Of a stretch of DNA of 49,400 nucleotides, positions 6,963 to 17,100 are shown piece by piece. Below the pieces are notes generated by a model. That model ran no database searches. It was given only the letters and a program-made list of their open reading frames with translations, and was not told where the DNA came from. The stretch is from Planctomycetota bacterium (GTDB lineage: Bacteria > Planctomycetota > UBA1135 > GCA-002686595), in the NCBI GenBank assembly GCA_016872795.1, contig VGYZ01000025.1, forward strand, positions 1 to 49,400, given 5' to 3'. How positions within the stretch are numbered: the stretch's first letter is position 1; each line of letters begins with the position of its first letter. The position numbers were made by a program, and so were the translations under genes.

Positions 6963-9773
6963 ATGTCCCGCACCGGCCCCGAACTCCGCCTCATGGATTC
7001 GAACCTGCAGAGCAGCCTGAATCTGGCCTTCGTCGAGGGCCTCTACAGCGAGTACCTCCGCGACCCCAACGGGATCTCGGCGGACTGGCGCGCCTATTTC
7101 GACGCCCAGAGCGGAAAGCCCCTGACCGCGACCAGCGAGGCCGCCGCGAGCGCGCCGAGGCCGCTGCACCAGCAGGGCGGGACACCCCGCGAGCGCGCCG
7201 AGGCGAGCGTCGCCGACCTTCAGGACCGCGCCGACCAGCTGATCCGCGGCTTCCGCGTGCGCGGCCACCTGATCGCGAACATCGACCCGCTCGGCCTGCC
7301 GCGCCCGCCGCACCCCGAGCTCGAGCCCGCCTACTACGGTTTCGGGCCCAAAGACCTCGACCGCAAGGTCAGCGCGCGCACATACCACGGCAGGGGCATC
7401 GAGACCCTGCGCTCGGTGCTCGACCGCATGCGCAACACCTACTGCCGCTCGATCGGCGTGCAGTACATGCACATCGACGACATCGGCGTGAAGCGCTGGC
7501 TCGAGGAGCGCATGGAGAGCTGCGAGAACCGGCTCGAAGTCTCGCGCGAGCGCCAGTTGCGCATCCTCGTCAAGCTGCAGGACGCGGTGCTGTTCGAAGA
7601 ATTCGTGCAGAAGAAGTTCCTCGGCGCCAAGAGCTTCTCGCTCGAAGGTTGCGAGAGCCTGATCCCGCTGCTCGACCTCGCGCTCGAGCACTGCGGCGAG
7701 CAGAAGATCGACGAAGTCGTGATCGGCATGGCCCACCGCGGCCGCCTCAATGTGCTCGCCAACATCATGGGCAAGCCCGCGGCGGACATCTTCCGCGAGT
7801 TTGCCGACGCCGATCCGCAGCTCTACATGGGCCGCGGCGATGTGAAGTACCACAAGGGCTTCACCTCGACCTACGCCACGCCCTCGGGGCACGGCGTTCA
7901 TCTGTCCCTGTGCTTCAACCCGAGCCACCTCGAGTTCGTGAACCCGGTGGCCCTCGGGCGCGTGCGCGCCGGGCAAGATCGCACGGGCGACTGCGAGGGC
8001 GTTCGCAGCCTCGCGCTCTTGATCCACGGCGATGCGGCCTTCGCCGGCGAGGGCATCGTGCAGGAGACGCTCAACCTCTCCGAGCTCGGCGCCTACCGCA
8101 CGGGCGGCACGATCCATGTGATCGTGAACAACCAGATCGGCTTCACCACCGGACCGCAGGACTCGCGCTCGTCGACCTACTGCACCGATGTGGCGAAGAT
8201 GCTGCAGATCCCGATCTTCCATGTGAACGGCGAGGATCCCGAGGCCGTGGCACAGGTCGTGCAGCTCGCGCTCGACTTCCGCGCCAGCTTCAAGCGCGAT
8301 GTCGTGATCGACATGTACGGCTACCGCCGCCGCGGTCACAACGAGGGCGATGAGCCCAGCTTCACCGATCCGCTGCTCTACCAGACGATTGCCCAGCGCG
8401 AGCCCGTCGGCGAGGGCTACCTCGACCATCTGCTGCGCCTCGGCGAAGTCACGCGCGAGGAGGCGGAAGCGATCGAGCGCGAGCGCCGCGCGCGGCTCGA
8501 GGAGGACCTCTCCAAGGCACACGCCGACGGCTTCGTCGCGACCAAGACCCACCAGGGTTCGCGCTGGAAGAACTACATCGGCGACCGCGAAGCGAATGTA
8601 CCCGAGGCCGACACGGCGCTCGATCGCGCGCGCTGCGCGGAATTGCTCGACGCCCTCGCACGCGCGCCCGAAGGCTTCACGGTGCACCCCAAGCTCGAAC
8701 GCATGCTCGAGCAACGCCGCGCGATGGCCAGGGGCGCCAAGCCGCTCGACTGGGCCGCGGGCGAAGCGCTCGCGCTCGCGTCCGTCGCCGCTGCCGGACA
8801 CCGCGTGCGCCTCACCGGTCAGGACGCGGAGCGTGGCACCTTCAGCCATCGCCACGCCATCCTTCACGACTCCCAGAACGGTCGCCAGCACGAGATTTTC
8901 TCGTCGCTTGGCGGCAGCGCCGCTCCGGTCCACATCCGCAACTCGCCGCTGTCGGAATCGGGCGTGCTCGGCTTCGAGTATGGCTACAGCCTCGAATTCC
9001 CCGACGCTCTCGTCGCATGGGAAGCGCAGTTCGGCGACTTCGCCAATGTCGCACAGCCGATCATCGACCAGTTCATCGTCAGCGCCGAGGACAAGTGGAA
9101 TCGCCTCTCGGGCCTCGTACTGCTGCTGCCGCACGGCTTCGAGGGTCAGGGCCCCGAGCACTCGAGCGCGCGCCTCGAGCGCTTCCTCGCCCTCGCGGCC
9201 GACGACAACATCCAGGTCGTGACGCCGACCACGCCGGCGCAATTGTTCCACTGCCTGCGCCGTCAGGTGCTGCGCCCGTGGCGCAAGCCGCTCGTGGTGA
9301 TGACGCCCAAGAGCCTGCTGCGCAACCCCGTGTGCGTCTCGCCGCTCGAGCGCTTCGTCGAAGGCCGCTTCGAGCGCATCCTCGCCGACACTCGCGAGCT
9401 CGACCGAGCCGGCGTGCGCCGTGTCGTGCTGTGCGGCGGCAAGGTCGCCTTGGAACTCGCAGCCGAGCGCGAGCAACGCCGGGCCTTCGATGTCGCGATC
9501 CTGCGCGTCGAGCAGCTCTACCCGCTGTCCGACGACGAGCTCAGCGCCGCCCTCGCGCCCTACGCGGAGCGCGCCGAAGTCGTCTGGGTGCAAGAGGAGC
9601 CCGAGAACGCCGGTGCGTGGCACTTCCTGCGCGCGCGCTTCGGCGAGCACCTCTGCGGCCGCAACTTCCGCGGTCTCGCGCGTCGCGCCGCTGCGTCGCC
9701 TGCCACCGGCTCGCCCGCGAGCCACCGCCTCGAACAGGCCGCGCTCCTCGAGCGTGCCTTCGCCACTCCTTGA
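6963..9773 (+). CDS. sucA: 2-oxoglutarate dehydrogenase E1 component
   Basis: A thiamine-diphosphate enzyme that decarboxylates 2-oxoglutarate and passes the succinyl group to the lipoyl arm of SucB in the TCA cycle. At 936 residues it is the usual full length. Recognisable stretches in order are the N-terminal E1 motif ([24 protein letters not shown]), [25 protein letters not shown], the [12 protein letters not shown] loop, [19 protein letters not shown], the cofactor motif with [17 protein letters not shown], and the C-terminal [18 protein letters not shown] second ATG at 6993 ([10 protein letters not shown]) starts closer to where most homologues begin; neither ATG has a good Shine-Dalgarno, so the true start is unsettled. 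It heads the sucA-sucB-lpd operon. Nine Asp/Asn/His-Val junctions in the gene use ATGT and none ACGT. Confidence 0.96.
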   Translation: MSRTGPELRLMDSNLQSSLNLAFVEGLYSEYLRDPNGISADWRAYFDAQSGKPLTATSEAAASAPRPLHQQGGTPRERAEASVADLQDRADQLIRGFRVRGHLIANIDPLGLPRPPHPELEPAYYGFGPKDLDRKVSARTYHGRGIETLRSVLDRMRNTYCRSIGVQYMHIDDIGVKRWLEERMESCENRLEVSRERQLRILVKLQDAVLFEEFVQKKFLGAKSFSLEGCESLIPLLDLALEHCGEQKIDEVVIGMAHRGRLNVLANIMGKPAADIFREFADADPQLYMGRGDVKYHKGFTSTYATPSGHGVHLSLCFNPSHLEFVNPVALGRVRAGQDRTGDCEGVRSLALLIHGDAAFAGEGIVQETLNLSELGAYRTGGTIHVIVNNQIGFTTGPQDSRSSTYCTDVAKMLQIPIFHVNGEDPEAVAQVVQLALDFRASFKRDVVIDMYGYRRRGHNEGDEPSFTDPLLYQTIAQREPVGEGYLDHLLRLGEVTREEAEAIERERRARLEEDLSKAHADGFVATKTHQGSRWKNYIGDREANVPEADTALDRARCAELLDALARAPEGFTVHPKLERMLEQRRAMARGAKPLDWAAGEALALASVAAAGHRVRLTGQDAERGTFSHRHAILHDSQNGRQHEIFSSLGGSAAPVHIRNSPLSESGVLGFEYGYSLEFPDALVAWEAQFGDFANVAQPIIDQFIVSAEDKWNRLSGLVLLLPHGFEGQGPEHSSARLERFLALAADDNIQVVTPTTPAQLFHCLRRQVLRPWRKPLVVMTPKSLLRNPVCVSPLERFVEGRFERILADTRELDRAGVRRVVLCGGKVALELAAEREQRRAFDVAILRVEQLYPLSDDELSAALAPYAERAEVVWVQEEPENAGAWHFLRARFGEHLCGRNFRGLARRAAASPATGSPASHRLEQAALLERAFATP

Positions 9774-9871
9774 CCAAGCACTCCTTGACCAAGCAGGCGG
9801 CGAGGATCGAGACCTCCCTCGCGCCGCCCGCTAGCTCCACGGCCCGACTCCAAGACAAGGACCATCCCTCC

Positions 9872-11071
9872 ATGCCCGTCGAACTCAAGGTGCCCTCCGT
9901 GGGCGAGTCGATCACCGAAGTGCAGCTTGGCGACTGGCTCAAGAAGCCGGGCGAGCTCGCGCGCGCCGACGAAGGTCTCGTGGTGATCGAGACCGACAAG
10001 GTCACGGTCGAGCTGCCCGCGCCCGGCGCTGGCGCCGTCGTGAAGACGCTCAAGCGCAAGGGTGACAAGGCGCTGGTCGGCGAGGTGATCGGCTACTTCG
10101 AGGTCGGAGCCCAGCCCGCGCCGCCCCCGGCCACCGCCAAAGCCTCGGCGGCGGCAGCGGACAGCGCTCCCTCGTCGGCTCCCGCCGCCGCCAAGGGCGG
10201 GAAAGTCGTGATGCCCTCGGCCGCGCGCGAACTCGCCCAGCGCGGGCTCTCCGCCGCCGAGGTCGCCGCCAGCGGCCCGCTCGGGAGGCTCCTCAAGGAA
10301 GATGTCCAGCGCCACACACCCGCCATGGCCAGCGCGCCGGCCGGCGCCGCACCCGCGCGTCGGGGCGGTGCTCGCAGCGAGGAGATCGTGCCGATGACGC
10401 CGATACGCAAGCGCATCGCCGAGCGCCTCGTGCTGGCCCAGAGCACGGCGGCGATCCTGACCACATTCAACGAGATCGACATGAGCGAGGTCATGGCGCT
10501 GCGCAAGGCGCACCAAGAGCGCTTCGTCGAGCGCCACAAGACCAAGCTCGGCTTCATGAGCTTCTTCGTGAAAGCCGCGGTCGAGGCACTGAAGGAGATC
10601 CCGCAGGTCAACGCGGAAGTGCGCGGCGATGACATCGTCTACCGCCACTACTGCGACATCGGCATCGCAGTCGGAGGCGGCAAGGGACTCGTGGTACCGA
10701 TCCTGCGCAACGCGGAGACGCTGGGCATCGCCGACATCGAGCGCGCCATCGGCGAGTTCGGCAAGCGAGCCCAAGACAACAAGCTCACCATCGACGAGCT
10801 CACCGGCGGCACATTCACCATCTCGAACGGCGGCGTCTACGGCTCCCTGCTCTCGACGCCGATCCTCAATCCTCCGCAGTCGGGCATTCTCGGACTCCAC
10901 GCGATCCAAGAACGCCCCATGGCCATCCACGGACAGGTCGTGATCCGCCCGATGATGTACATCGCGCTGAGCTACGACCATCGCATCGTCGACGGGCGCG
11001 AGGCCGTGACTTTCCTCAAGCGCATCAAGGAGCTCGTCGAGAGCCCGACGCGCCTCTTGCTCGAAGTCTGA
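9872..11071 (+). CDS. sucB: Dihydrolipoamide succinyltransferase, E2 of 2-oxoglutarate dehydrogenase
   Basis: A 399-residue E2 core subunit that accepts succinyl from SucA on a swinging lipoyl arm and transfers it to CoA. In order: one lipoyl domain (1-75) with the lipoylated lysine in ETDKVTVE (K43), an Ala/Pro-rich flexible linker, an E3-binding domain (about 110-145, [19 protein letters not shown]), a second short linker, and the catalytic domain ending with [11 protein letters not shown] (H370, D374). A single lipoyl domain and [11 protein letters not shown] at the N-terminus are typical of SucB rather than AceF. AGGA lies 10 bases before the ATG. It follows sucA after 98 bases and precedes lpd by 3 bases. 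The lipoyl-attaching enzymes are not in the window. Confidence 0.96.
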   Translation: MPVELKVPSVGESITEVQLGDWLKKPGELARADEGLVVIETDKVTVELPAPGAGAVVKTLKRKGDKALVGEVIGYFEVGAQPAPPPATAKASAAAADSAPSSAPAAAKGGKVVMPSAARELAQRGLSAAEVAASGPLGRLLKEDVQRHTPAMASAPAGAAPARRGGARSEEIVPMTPIRKRIAERLVLAQSTAAILTTFNEIDMSEVMALRKAHQERFVERHKTKLGFMSFFVKAAVEALKEIPQVNAEVRGDDIVYRHYCDIGIAVGGGKGLVVPILRNAETLGIADIERAIGEFGKRAQDNKLTIDELTGGTFTISNGGVYGSLLSTPILNPPQSGILGLHAIQERPMAIHGQVVIRPMMYIALSYDHRIVDGREAVTFLKRIKELVESPTRLLLEV

Positions 11072-11074
11072 TCG

Positions 11075-12490
11075 ATGGTCGCCATGCGAGCACACGAAGC
11101 CAAGCGCCACGACCTCGTCGTCATCGGGGCCGGCCCCGGCGGCTATGTCGCCGCGATCCGCGCCGCCCAGCTCGGGCTCGATGTGGCCTGCATCGAGAAG
11201 GAGCCGCGCCTCGGTGGCACATGCCTGCGCATCGGCTGCATCCCGAGCAAGGCGCTGCTCGAGTCGAGCGAGCTGTTTTACGAGACGGTGCATGCTCTCG
11301 CGGGCCACGGCATCGTGGCCAAGGATGTGCAGCTCGACTTGAAGGCCATGCTCGCCCGCAAGGACGGCGTGGTCGATGCGCTCACCAAGGGCATCGCGGG
11401 CTTGTTCAAGAAGCACAAGGTCACGCGCTACGAGGGCCTCGGCCGCCTCGCCGGCGGCACGCAAGTCGAGGTCGTCGACGCGCAGGGCCAGCCGAGCGCG
11501 CGGATCGAGGCCCAGCATGTGCTGATCGCCACCGGCTCGACGAGCGCGGCCCCAAAGGGCATCGAGTTCGACGGCGACCGCGTCGGCACGAGCACGGAGG
11601 CGCTCTCGTGGCCGACCGTGCCGCAGCACCTCGTCGTGATCGGCGCCGGCGCCATCGGCCTCGAGCTCGGCTCGGTCTGGCGCCGACTCGGCGCCCAGGT
11701 CACGGTGCTCGAGTACCTCGACCGCATCCTGCCCGCCAACGACGCCGAGATCGCCAAGGAAGCGCAGAAGATCCTCGCCAAGCAGGGCCTCGAGTTCCGC
11801 CTCGGCGCGAAGGTCACGCTCGCGCGCAAGAACCAAGACGGGGCGCTCGTCGAGATCGAAGGACAGGAGCCGCTCCGCTGCGACCGCGTGCTCGTCTCCG
11901 TGGGTCGCAAGCCGCACACCGACGGCCTCGGCCTCGACAAGGTCGGCATCGCGCTCGATGCGCGCGGCCGCATCACGGTCGACGCGCACTTCGCGACGAG
12001 CGCCAAGGGCATCTACGCCATCGGCGATGTGATCCCCGGCCCGATGCTCGCCCACAAGGCCGAGGAGGAGGGCGTGGCCTGCGTCGAGCGCATCGTCACC
12101 GGCTACGGTCATGTGAACTACGACACGATCCCCAATGTCGTGTACACGCACCCCGAAGTGGCCGGCGTCGGCAAGACCGAAGAGGAACTCGTCGCGGCGG
12201 GCATCCCCTACCGCAAGGGCTCCTTCCCGTTCCTCGCCAACGGTCGCGCCAAGGCCCTCGGCGCCACCGAAGGCAAGGTCAAGATCCTCGCCCACAAGGA
12301 CACCGATCGCATCCTCGGCGTGCACATCGTCGGCGCCCGCGCCGGCGATCTGATCGCCGAGGCCGTGGCCGCGATGGAGTTCGGCGCCTCGTCCGAGGAT
12401 CTCGCGCGCACCTGCCACGCCCACCCGACCCTCGCGGAAGCCGTCAAGGAAGCCGCGCTCGCGGTCGACGGCCGCGCGTTGCACATCTAG
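11075..12490 (+). CDS. lpd: Dihydrolipoyl dehydrogenase, E3
   Basis: A flavoprotein of 471 residues that reoxidises the dihydrolipoyl arm of the E2 subunit and reduces NAD+. The FAD Rossmann motif GAGPGG is at 18-23, the redox disulfide in GGTCLRIGCIPSKAL (C50, C55), the NAD-binding GAGAIGLELGSVW near 191, the second FAD motif YAIGDV near 312, and the catalytic dyad in HAHPTLAE (H450, E455). The C-terminal dimer domain is complete. The ATG lies three bases after the sucB stop, so the two are co-transcribed; an internal ATG three codons later is an alternative start. As the last gene of the operon it supplies E3 for 2-oxoglutarate dehydrogenase and possibly for other lipoyl complexes elsewhere. 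Confidence 0.96.
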   Translation: MVAMRAHEAKRHDLVVIGAGPGGYVAAIRAAQLGLDVACIEKEPRLGGTCLRIGCIPSKALLESSELFYETVHALAGHGIVAKDVQLDLKAMLARKDGVVDALTKGIAGLFKKHKVTRYEGLGRLAGGTQVEVVDAQGQPSARIEAQHVLIATGSTSAAPKGIEFDGDRVGTSTEALSWPTVPQHLVVIGAGAIGLELGSVWRRLGAQVTVLEYLDRILPANDAEIAKEAQKILAKQGLEFRLGAKVTLARKNQDGALVEIEGQEPLRCDRVLVSVGRKPHTDGLGLDKVGIALDARGRITVDAHFATSAKGIYAIGDVIPGPMLAHKAEEEGVACVERIVTGYGHVNYDTIPNVVYTHPEVAGVGKTEEELVAAGIPYRKGSFPFLANGRAKALGATEGKVKILAHKDTDRILGVHIVGARAGDLIAEAVAAMEFGASSEDLARTCHAHPTLAEAVKEAALAVDGRALHI

Positions 12491-12514
12491 TCGGCCGACG
12501 CCCGAGCGCCGCCC

Positions 12515-12561
12515 CTCGCGCGGCCTGAGCGAGCCACCGCGGCGCGCGCTGGCCGCGCGAG
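12515..12561. terminator. Long hairpin between convergent lpd and vWA genes
   Basis: CTCGCGCGGCC (12515-12525) pairs perfectly with GGCCGCGCGAG (12551-12561), an 11-bp GC-rich stem around a 25-base loop. It lies 24 bases after the lpd stop and 16 bases beyond the stop of the opposing gene, so it could end transcripts from both sides. No T-run follows. Confidence 0.45.
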
Positions 12562-12577
12562 TTCACCGTGCTCTCCA

Positions 12578-14098
12578 TCACGGCCGCGCCAGGTCCACCT
12601 CGAGCAGACGCCCGCCTGTGCGTTCGGAGAGCTCGCGCCAGCGCCGCAACGCGCCCGGCGGCGTGTCCACCAGAATCGAATCGACGACCACCGGCCTGAT
12701 GCGAGACAGTTCCACGAGCCTAGGCACGATCAGGTCCATGTCACTGTGCAGCCCACCGGTGGGCGCACCATCCGTGAGCACGACGATCGTGTCGACATCC
12801 GGATCGAGCCACGCCAGTCGCGCCGCGTCGTAGAAGTTGCCGCGTCCCTTTTCGCGGCAGTGTGAGAACCACTCGAGCGCCTCGGCGATGTCCTTGCGCC
12901 GCGCCGGTCGCAGCGACGGCGACCACGGAATCGGGACATTCGTGTACGGAATCAAGTTGAAGGCGGTCGTCTCGGGCAACGCCTCGAGCGCGAGCTTGAG
13001 CTTCTCGGTCACGACATCCTTCGGCACGCGGCCGTCCGCCATGGGCATCCACATGGACCCGGAGAAGTCGAACAGGAAGGTCACGCGGTCGCTGACGAGC
13101 TGCAGCCCCGCGAAGCCGCTCGCGCGCGTCGTCTGCGCCGGCTCGGCGCGCGCATCCCCTGCGGCGAGTGCGGCCCGACGCAGCACCCCGCCCTCGGGCA
13201 ACCCGTCGGCCCACAGCTGCCACGGCCGCGGATCCAGCCGGTGCTTGAGTCCCGACATACGCTGCAGCAGGTCGACCGCACGCCACCGCAAGCGCAGGCG
13301 CGGCTCCTCCCCGATGCGCGCGACGATCGCAAGCATCGAGGCCCGCGTCCCCAGCGCATCGAGACATTCGATCCCACGCAGCCGCACCATGGGCTCGCGG
13401 TCGCGCGCCAGCACGAGGCAGCCGGACAGCGCGCTCGGCGGCTTCAGTCGCGCGAGCACATGCCCCGCGGCGCAGCGTCGCAGCGGCGAGGAGTCGCGCA
13501 GCGCCTCCGTCGCGCGCCGACAGGCCAGCTGCGGCGCGAGCTCGCCGAGCGTGCACAGCGCCGTCGCCGACACCCACGGATCCGAGCCCGAGCGCTCGAG
13601 TCGCTCGACCGCCTCGATGACGCGCTCCGCAGGCCCGGAGATCCGTCGCTCACGCGCGAGCCGCTCGATCGAGCCGAGCAACGCGCGCACACGCTCGCCA
13701 TCTCGCGACGCGAGCTCCCGCGCGAGCTTCTCCCCCTCGAGCGGCATCGCAAGCGCCCCGAGTGCTTCCGCCACGCGCAGGGCCACGCGCTCGTCCTTCG
13801 CGCCCAACCCCAGCCTGCCGAACAACTCCAAGGCGACGCGTGGGTCCGCGAGCTTCGCCAGCGCTTCCTGCGCTGCATCGCCCACCTTCGACTCATGATC
13901 CGCGAGTGCACCGAGCACGAGCGTCCACGCGTCCTTGCCGCCGAACTCCGCCAACGCCCGCACCGCGCTCCGTCGCTTGTCCGGATCGCGATCCTGCGCC
14001 TGAGTCGCCAGCGCCTCGAACGCCTCTCGCTGCTCGCGCTTGCCCACCTCGGGCGCACCCACGAGCAAGCACAGCGCCAGTCCCCCTTCCAGCCACAT
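12578..14098 (-). CDS. Exported HEAT-repeat and von Willebrand factor A domain protein
   Basis: A 506-residue product. The ATG at 14098 has GGAGG seven bases upstream and gives a signal peptide (MWLEGGLALCLLVGA); an in-frame GTG six codons earlier is less likely. Residues about 20-310 are helical repeats of HEAT type (for example RRSAVRALAEFGGKDAW, VALRVAEALGAL, VRLRGIECLDALGTRA). The C-terminal 190 residues form a vWA domain: the MIDAS motif DFSGSM (about 345-350), then YTNVPIPW, GNFYDAARLAWLDPDVDTIVVLTDGAPTGG with the second metal loop. The protein should bind a divalent metal and mediate protein contacts in the periplasm. HEAT plus vWA combinations are frequent in Planctomycetota; the role is unknown. 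It follows the 1681-residue redox protein by 63 bases on the same strand. Confidence 0.78.
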   Translation of the reverse strand: MWLEGGLALCLLVGAPEVGKREQREAFEALATQAQDRDPDKRRSAVRALAEFGGKDAWTLVLGALADHESKVGDAAQEALAKLADPRVALELFGRLGLGAKDERVALRVAEALGALAMPLEGEKLARELASRDGERVRALLGSIERLARERRISGPAERVIEAVERLERSGSDPWVSATALCTLGELAPQLACRRATEALRDSSPLRRCAAGHVLARLKPPSALSGCLVLARDREPMVRLRGIECLDALGTRASMLAIVARIGEEPRLRLRWRAVDLLQRMSGLKHRLDPRPWQLWADGLPEGGVLRRAALAAGDARAEPAQTTRASGFAGLQLVSDRVTFLFDFSGSMWMPMADGRVPKDVVTEKLKLALEALPETTAFNLIPYTNVPIPWSPSLRPARRKDIAEALEWFSHCREKGRGNFYDAARLAWLDPDVDTIVVLTDGAPTGGLHSDMDLIVPRLVELSRIRPVVVDSILVDTPPGALRRWRELSERTGGRLLEVDLARP

Positions 14099-14161
14099 GC
14101 ATCGACCTCCGCGCACCCGTCGCTCGGGGCGTGCGCTGGTCGCGAGAGAAAGCGCAGGAAA

Positions 14162-17100
14162 CTAGCGCAGCACGGTCAGCCGGAACCCGCGGAAGCGCAC
14201 CTCCGTCGCGGGCCCCGAGTGCACCTGCAAGGCGAGCACTCCCGCGCGCTCCCCGGCGGGATCCTCGAGCTCGACGCACTGCTTGCCGTTGATGCGCGTC
14301 ACGATGCGCGCTCCCCGCGCCTCGATCTCGTAGCGATTCCACTCGCCGGGCCTCACATGCGACTCGCCCGGCGTGTCCCACAGGACTCCGCGCCCGTGCT
14401 CCTCGTAGAGCTTGCCCCACCAGCCCGGCCCGATGTCCGCCTGATAGCCCGCCACATCTGCGTCGGCACGCACTTGGGAACGAAACTGCACGCCCGAGTT
14501 CCCGGCGTCACCGACGAGCCGCACCTCGAACTCGAGCCGGAAGTCGCGCACCTCGAGCTCGCTCGCGAGGAACGAGTTTCGCTCCAGCTGGCCACGCCCG
14601 ACGAGCTCGCCCGCTTCGACCGTCCACACATCGCCGGCAAAGCGCCAGCCCGCGAGCGTCTGGCCGTCGAAGAGCCGCGCGGCATTGAGCGGCGTCGCGA
14701 GCAGGTTCGCTTGCTCCGTTCCTTGCAGATAGGCGAACAGATCGACGACCTCATCCGGCTTGAGGGTCTCGAGCAGCCCCTCCGGCATGGTCGAGAGCTC
14801 GCTCGTGCGCCGCGACACGATCTCCGACTTCGGAATCACGACGCGCTCGCGCTCCGACCGCAGCACGAGCGACGACGCTGTCTCCTCGCGCAGGATGCCG
14901 CTCTCGAGCCGCTCATCCGTCGTCCACACCAGCGTGGCGAGGTAGTCCTTCCCAACCACGGCACTCGGATCGACGATGTTCGAGAGCAGGTACTCGAGCT
15001 CCGAGCGATTGGCTCCGGTGAGCTCGGGGCCCACATCGCCGCCGGTCCCGAACAGCGCGTGGCACTGCTGGCATGTGCGCGAAAACACTTCGCGTCCACG
15101 CGCGCGATCCCCGGCCGCGACAACCTCGGGGCTCAGGCGCTCGCGATACGCCGCCATGCTCTGCTGCTTCGCTTCCGGCGTCGCGCGCACGCTCCCCCAC
15201 AGCGCGCTCAGGCGCGCCGTGAGCACGCCGGATCCCAAGCTCTCGATCTTGCGGGCCGCAAACGCGCCGATCTCTCCGCGCTCGATCCTGTGCGTCTCCA
15301 GCGCGTCGAGCAGGATGCTCGCGAACTCGGCGCGCGTGGTGAGCGCTTCCACGAGCGTGCGACGCTCCTCGAGAGTCAGGCCCTCGTGCAACGCCAGCGC
15401 CACCTGTGCCGACACGATGTCACCGACGCTCCCCACGGCGCGCAACGCCTCAGGCCGTGTCGCCGCGTCGGCCAGGAGCTCCGGCAGCAACGAACGAAGC
15501 TGCGGATCGCGGGCATCCGCCAGCGTCGCGAGCACCCGCGCGCGTACCTCGGCGCGAGCACGCTTGTCGACCACGACTCGCCGCAGTTCGTCCAGCGAGC
15601 CCGTATCGCCGAACGCCGTGGAGATCTCAGCGGCAGCGTTCAACGCGCGACTCTCGCGCCTCAGCTCGACGCGCGCTCGCAACGCCGGCCACCCGGCTGG
15701 CATCGCGAGCCCGCGCTGGTCGCGCAGCGCGAGTGCGGCCACCTCGAGCTGCCACGCGAGCGCCGACTCCTGATCGGGAAGCGAGAGATGTCGCACGAGA
15801 GTCTCGTGCAGGGCTGGATCGGCCGCCGCGCGACGCACGACATTGCGACCCACGAGCGCGAGCTTGGCCTTCGTGAAGAGCGACAGCGCCCGCGCCGGAT
15901 CCGCCGCCACGAGCGGCTCGACGCCGTACCACACGAGGAACGGGATGTTCGGGTCTTCGTTGTCCTCCGCGTGCGCCGCGAGGTTCTTCGCGATCTCCCA
16001 ACGCTGATCCAGCGGCAGGCGCTGCAAGCCCGAGGCGAGGTAGCGCCTCACGATGGGTGACGGATCCTGCTCGGCAGCGACTTCCATCGCGCGCAGAAGC
16101 TCCTCGCATGCCTGCTCGTCCTCCAGCGCGAGCTGCACGGACCACGCTCGCAAGCGAGCGTGCGGCGAGTACCGCAGGAGATCGATGGCTCGTGCTTCAC
16201 CAACGCCGGCGCGCTTCCATTCCTGCCAGAGCGCCTCGAGCTCGTCGCGCTCACCGGTGCGCGGCGTCGCGCTGGAACTGCTCGCGGCCGAGCTCCCGTA
16301 CCTCAGCCGATAGATGCGCCCGTTCGTGCGATCCCAGATGCCGGGATCGGTCCAGTGGCAGGCCTGCTTGTCGTACCAGTCGATGAAGTACACCGAACCG
16401 TCGGGGCCTTCCTTGAAGCTGATGCCGCGGAACCAGCGGTCGTTGGCGAGGAGCAGGTCCGGCGCGTGCTTGCCGACGAAACCAGAGCCCTTCGGCTCGA
16501 CGACATCGTGGTTGATGCGGTTGCCGTGGATGTTCTCGAAGAACAGGCCGCCGCGATACTCCTTCGGGAACTGCTCGCCCTTGTAGATCAGCAAGCCGCA
16601 GTGCGCGTGCCCGCCACCCGCGTCGGAGGAACGGTGGTTGCCGTCATGGGGATTCGATCCGACATGATGGCGATGGTCGGCGATCGTCTTGATGTCATCG
16701 AATGTGTACGGGTTGAAGTGCGAGCCCGCCTGCCGCTCGTAGCGACCACCCTGCACGATGTGGAAGAGGTGCGGGATCACGCACGCCGTGACGAACGCTT
16801 CGCCGTTGTCGTCGAAATCGACGCCCCATGGGTTCGAAGTGCCGTGCGCAAAGACCTCGAACTCGTGGCGCTTGGGGTGATACCGCCACACGCCCGCGTT
16901 GAGTGGCGTGCGCTCCGCCTTCGGCGTGCCGGGCGGGCCCACGAGCGCGTTCGTGAACACGCCGTGGCAACCGTAGAGCCAACCATCGGGCCCCCAGGTG
17001 AACGCGTTGAGCGTCTCGTGCGTGTCCTCGTAACCCCAACCGTCGAGCAGCACCTGCGGCTCGCCGTCGGGCACGAGGTCGCCGTTCGCGTCGGGGATGA

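Noticed and set aside
6456..9725. Open frame of 1089 codons antisense to sucA
   Set aside because: Long antisense frames are expected in GC-rich genes; the plus strand encodes a complete SucA.
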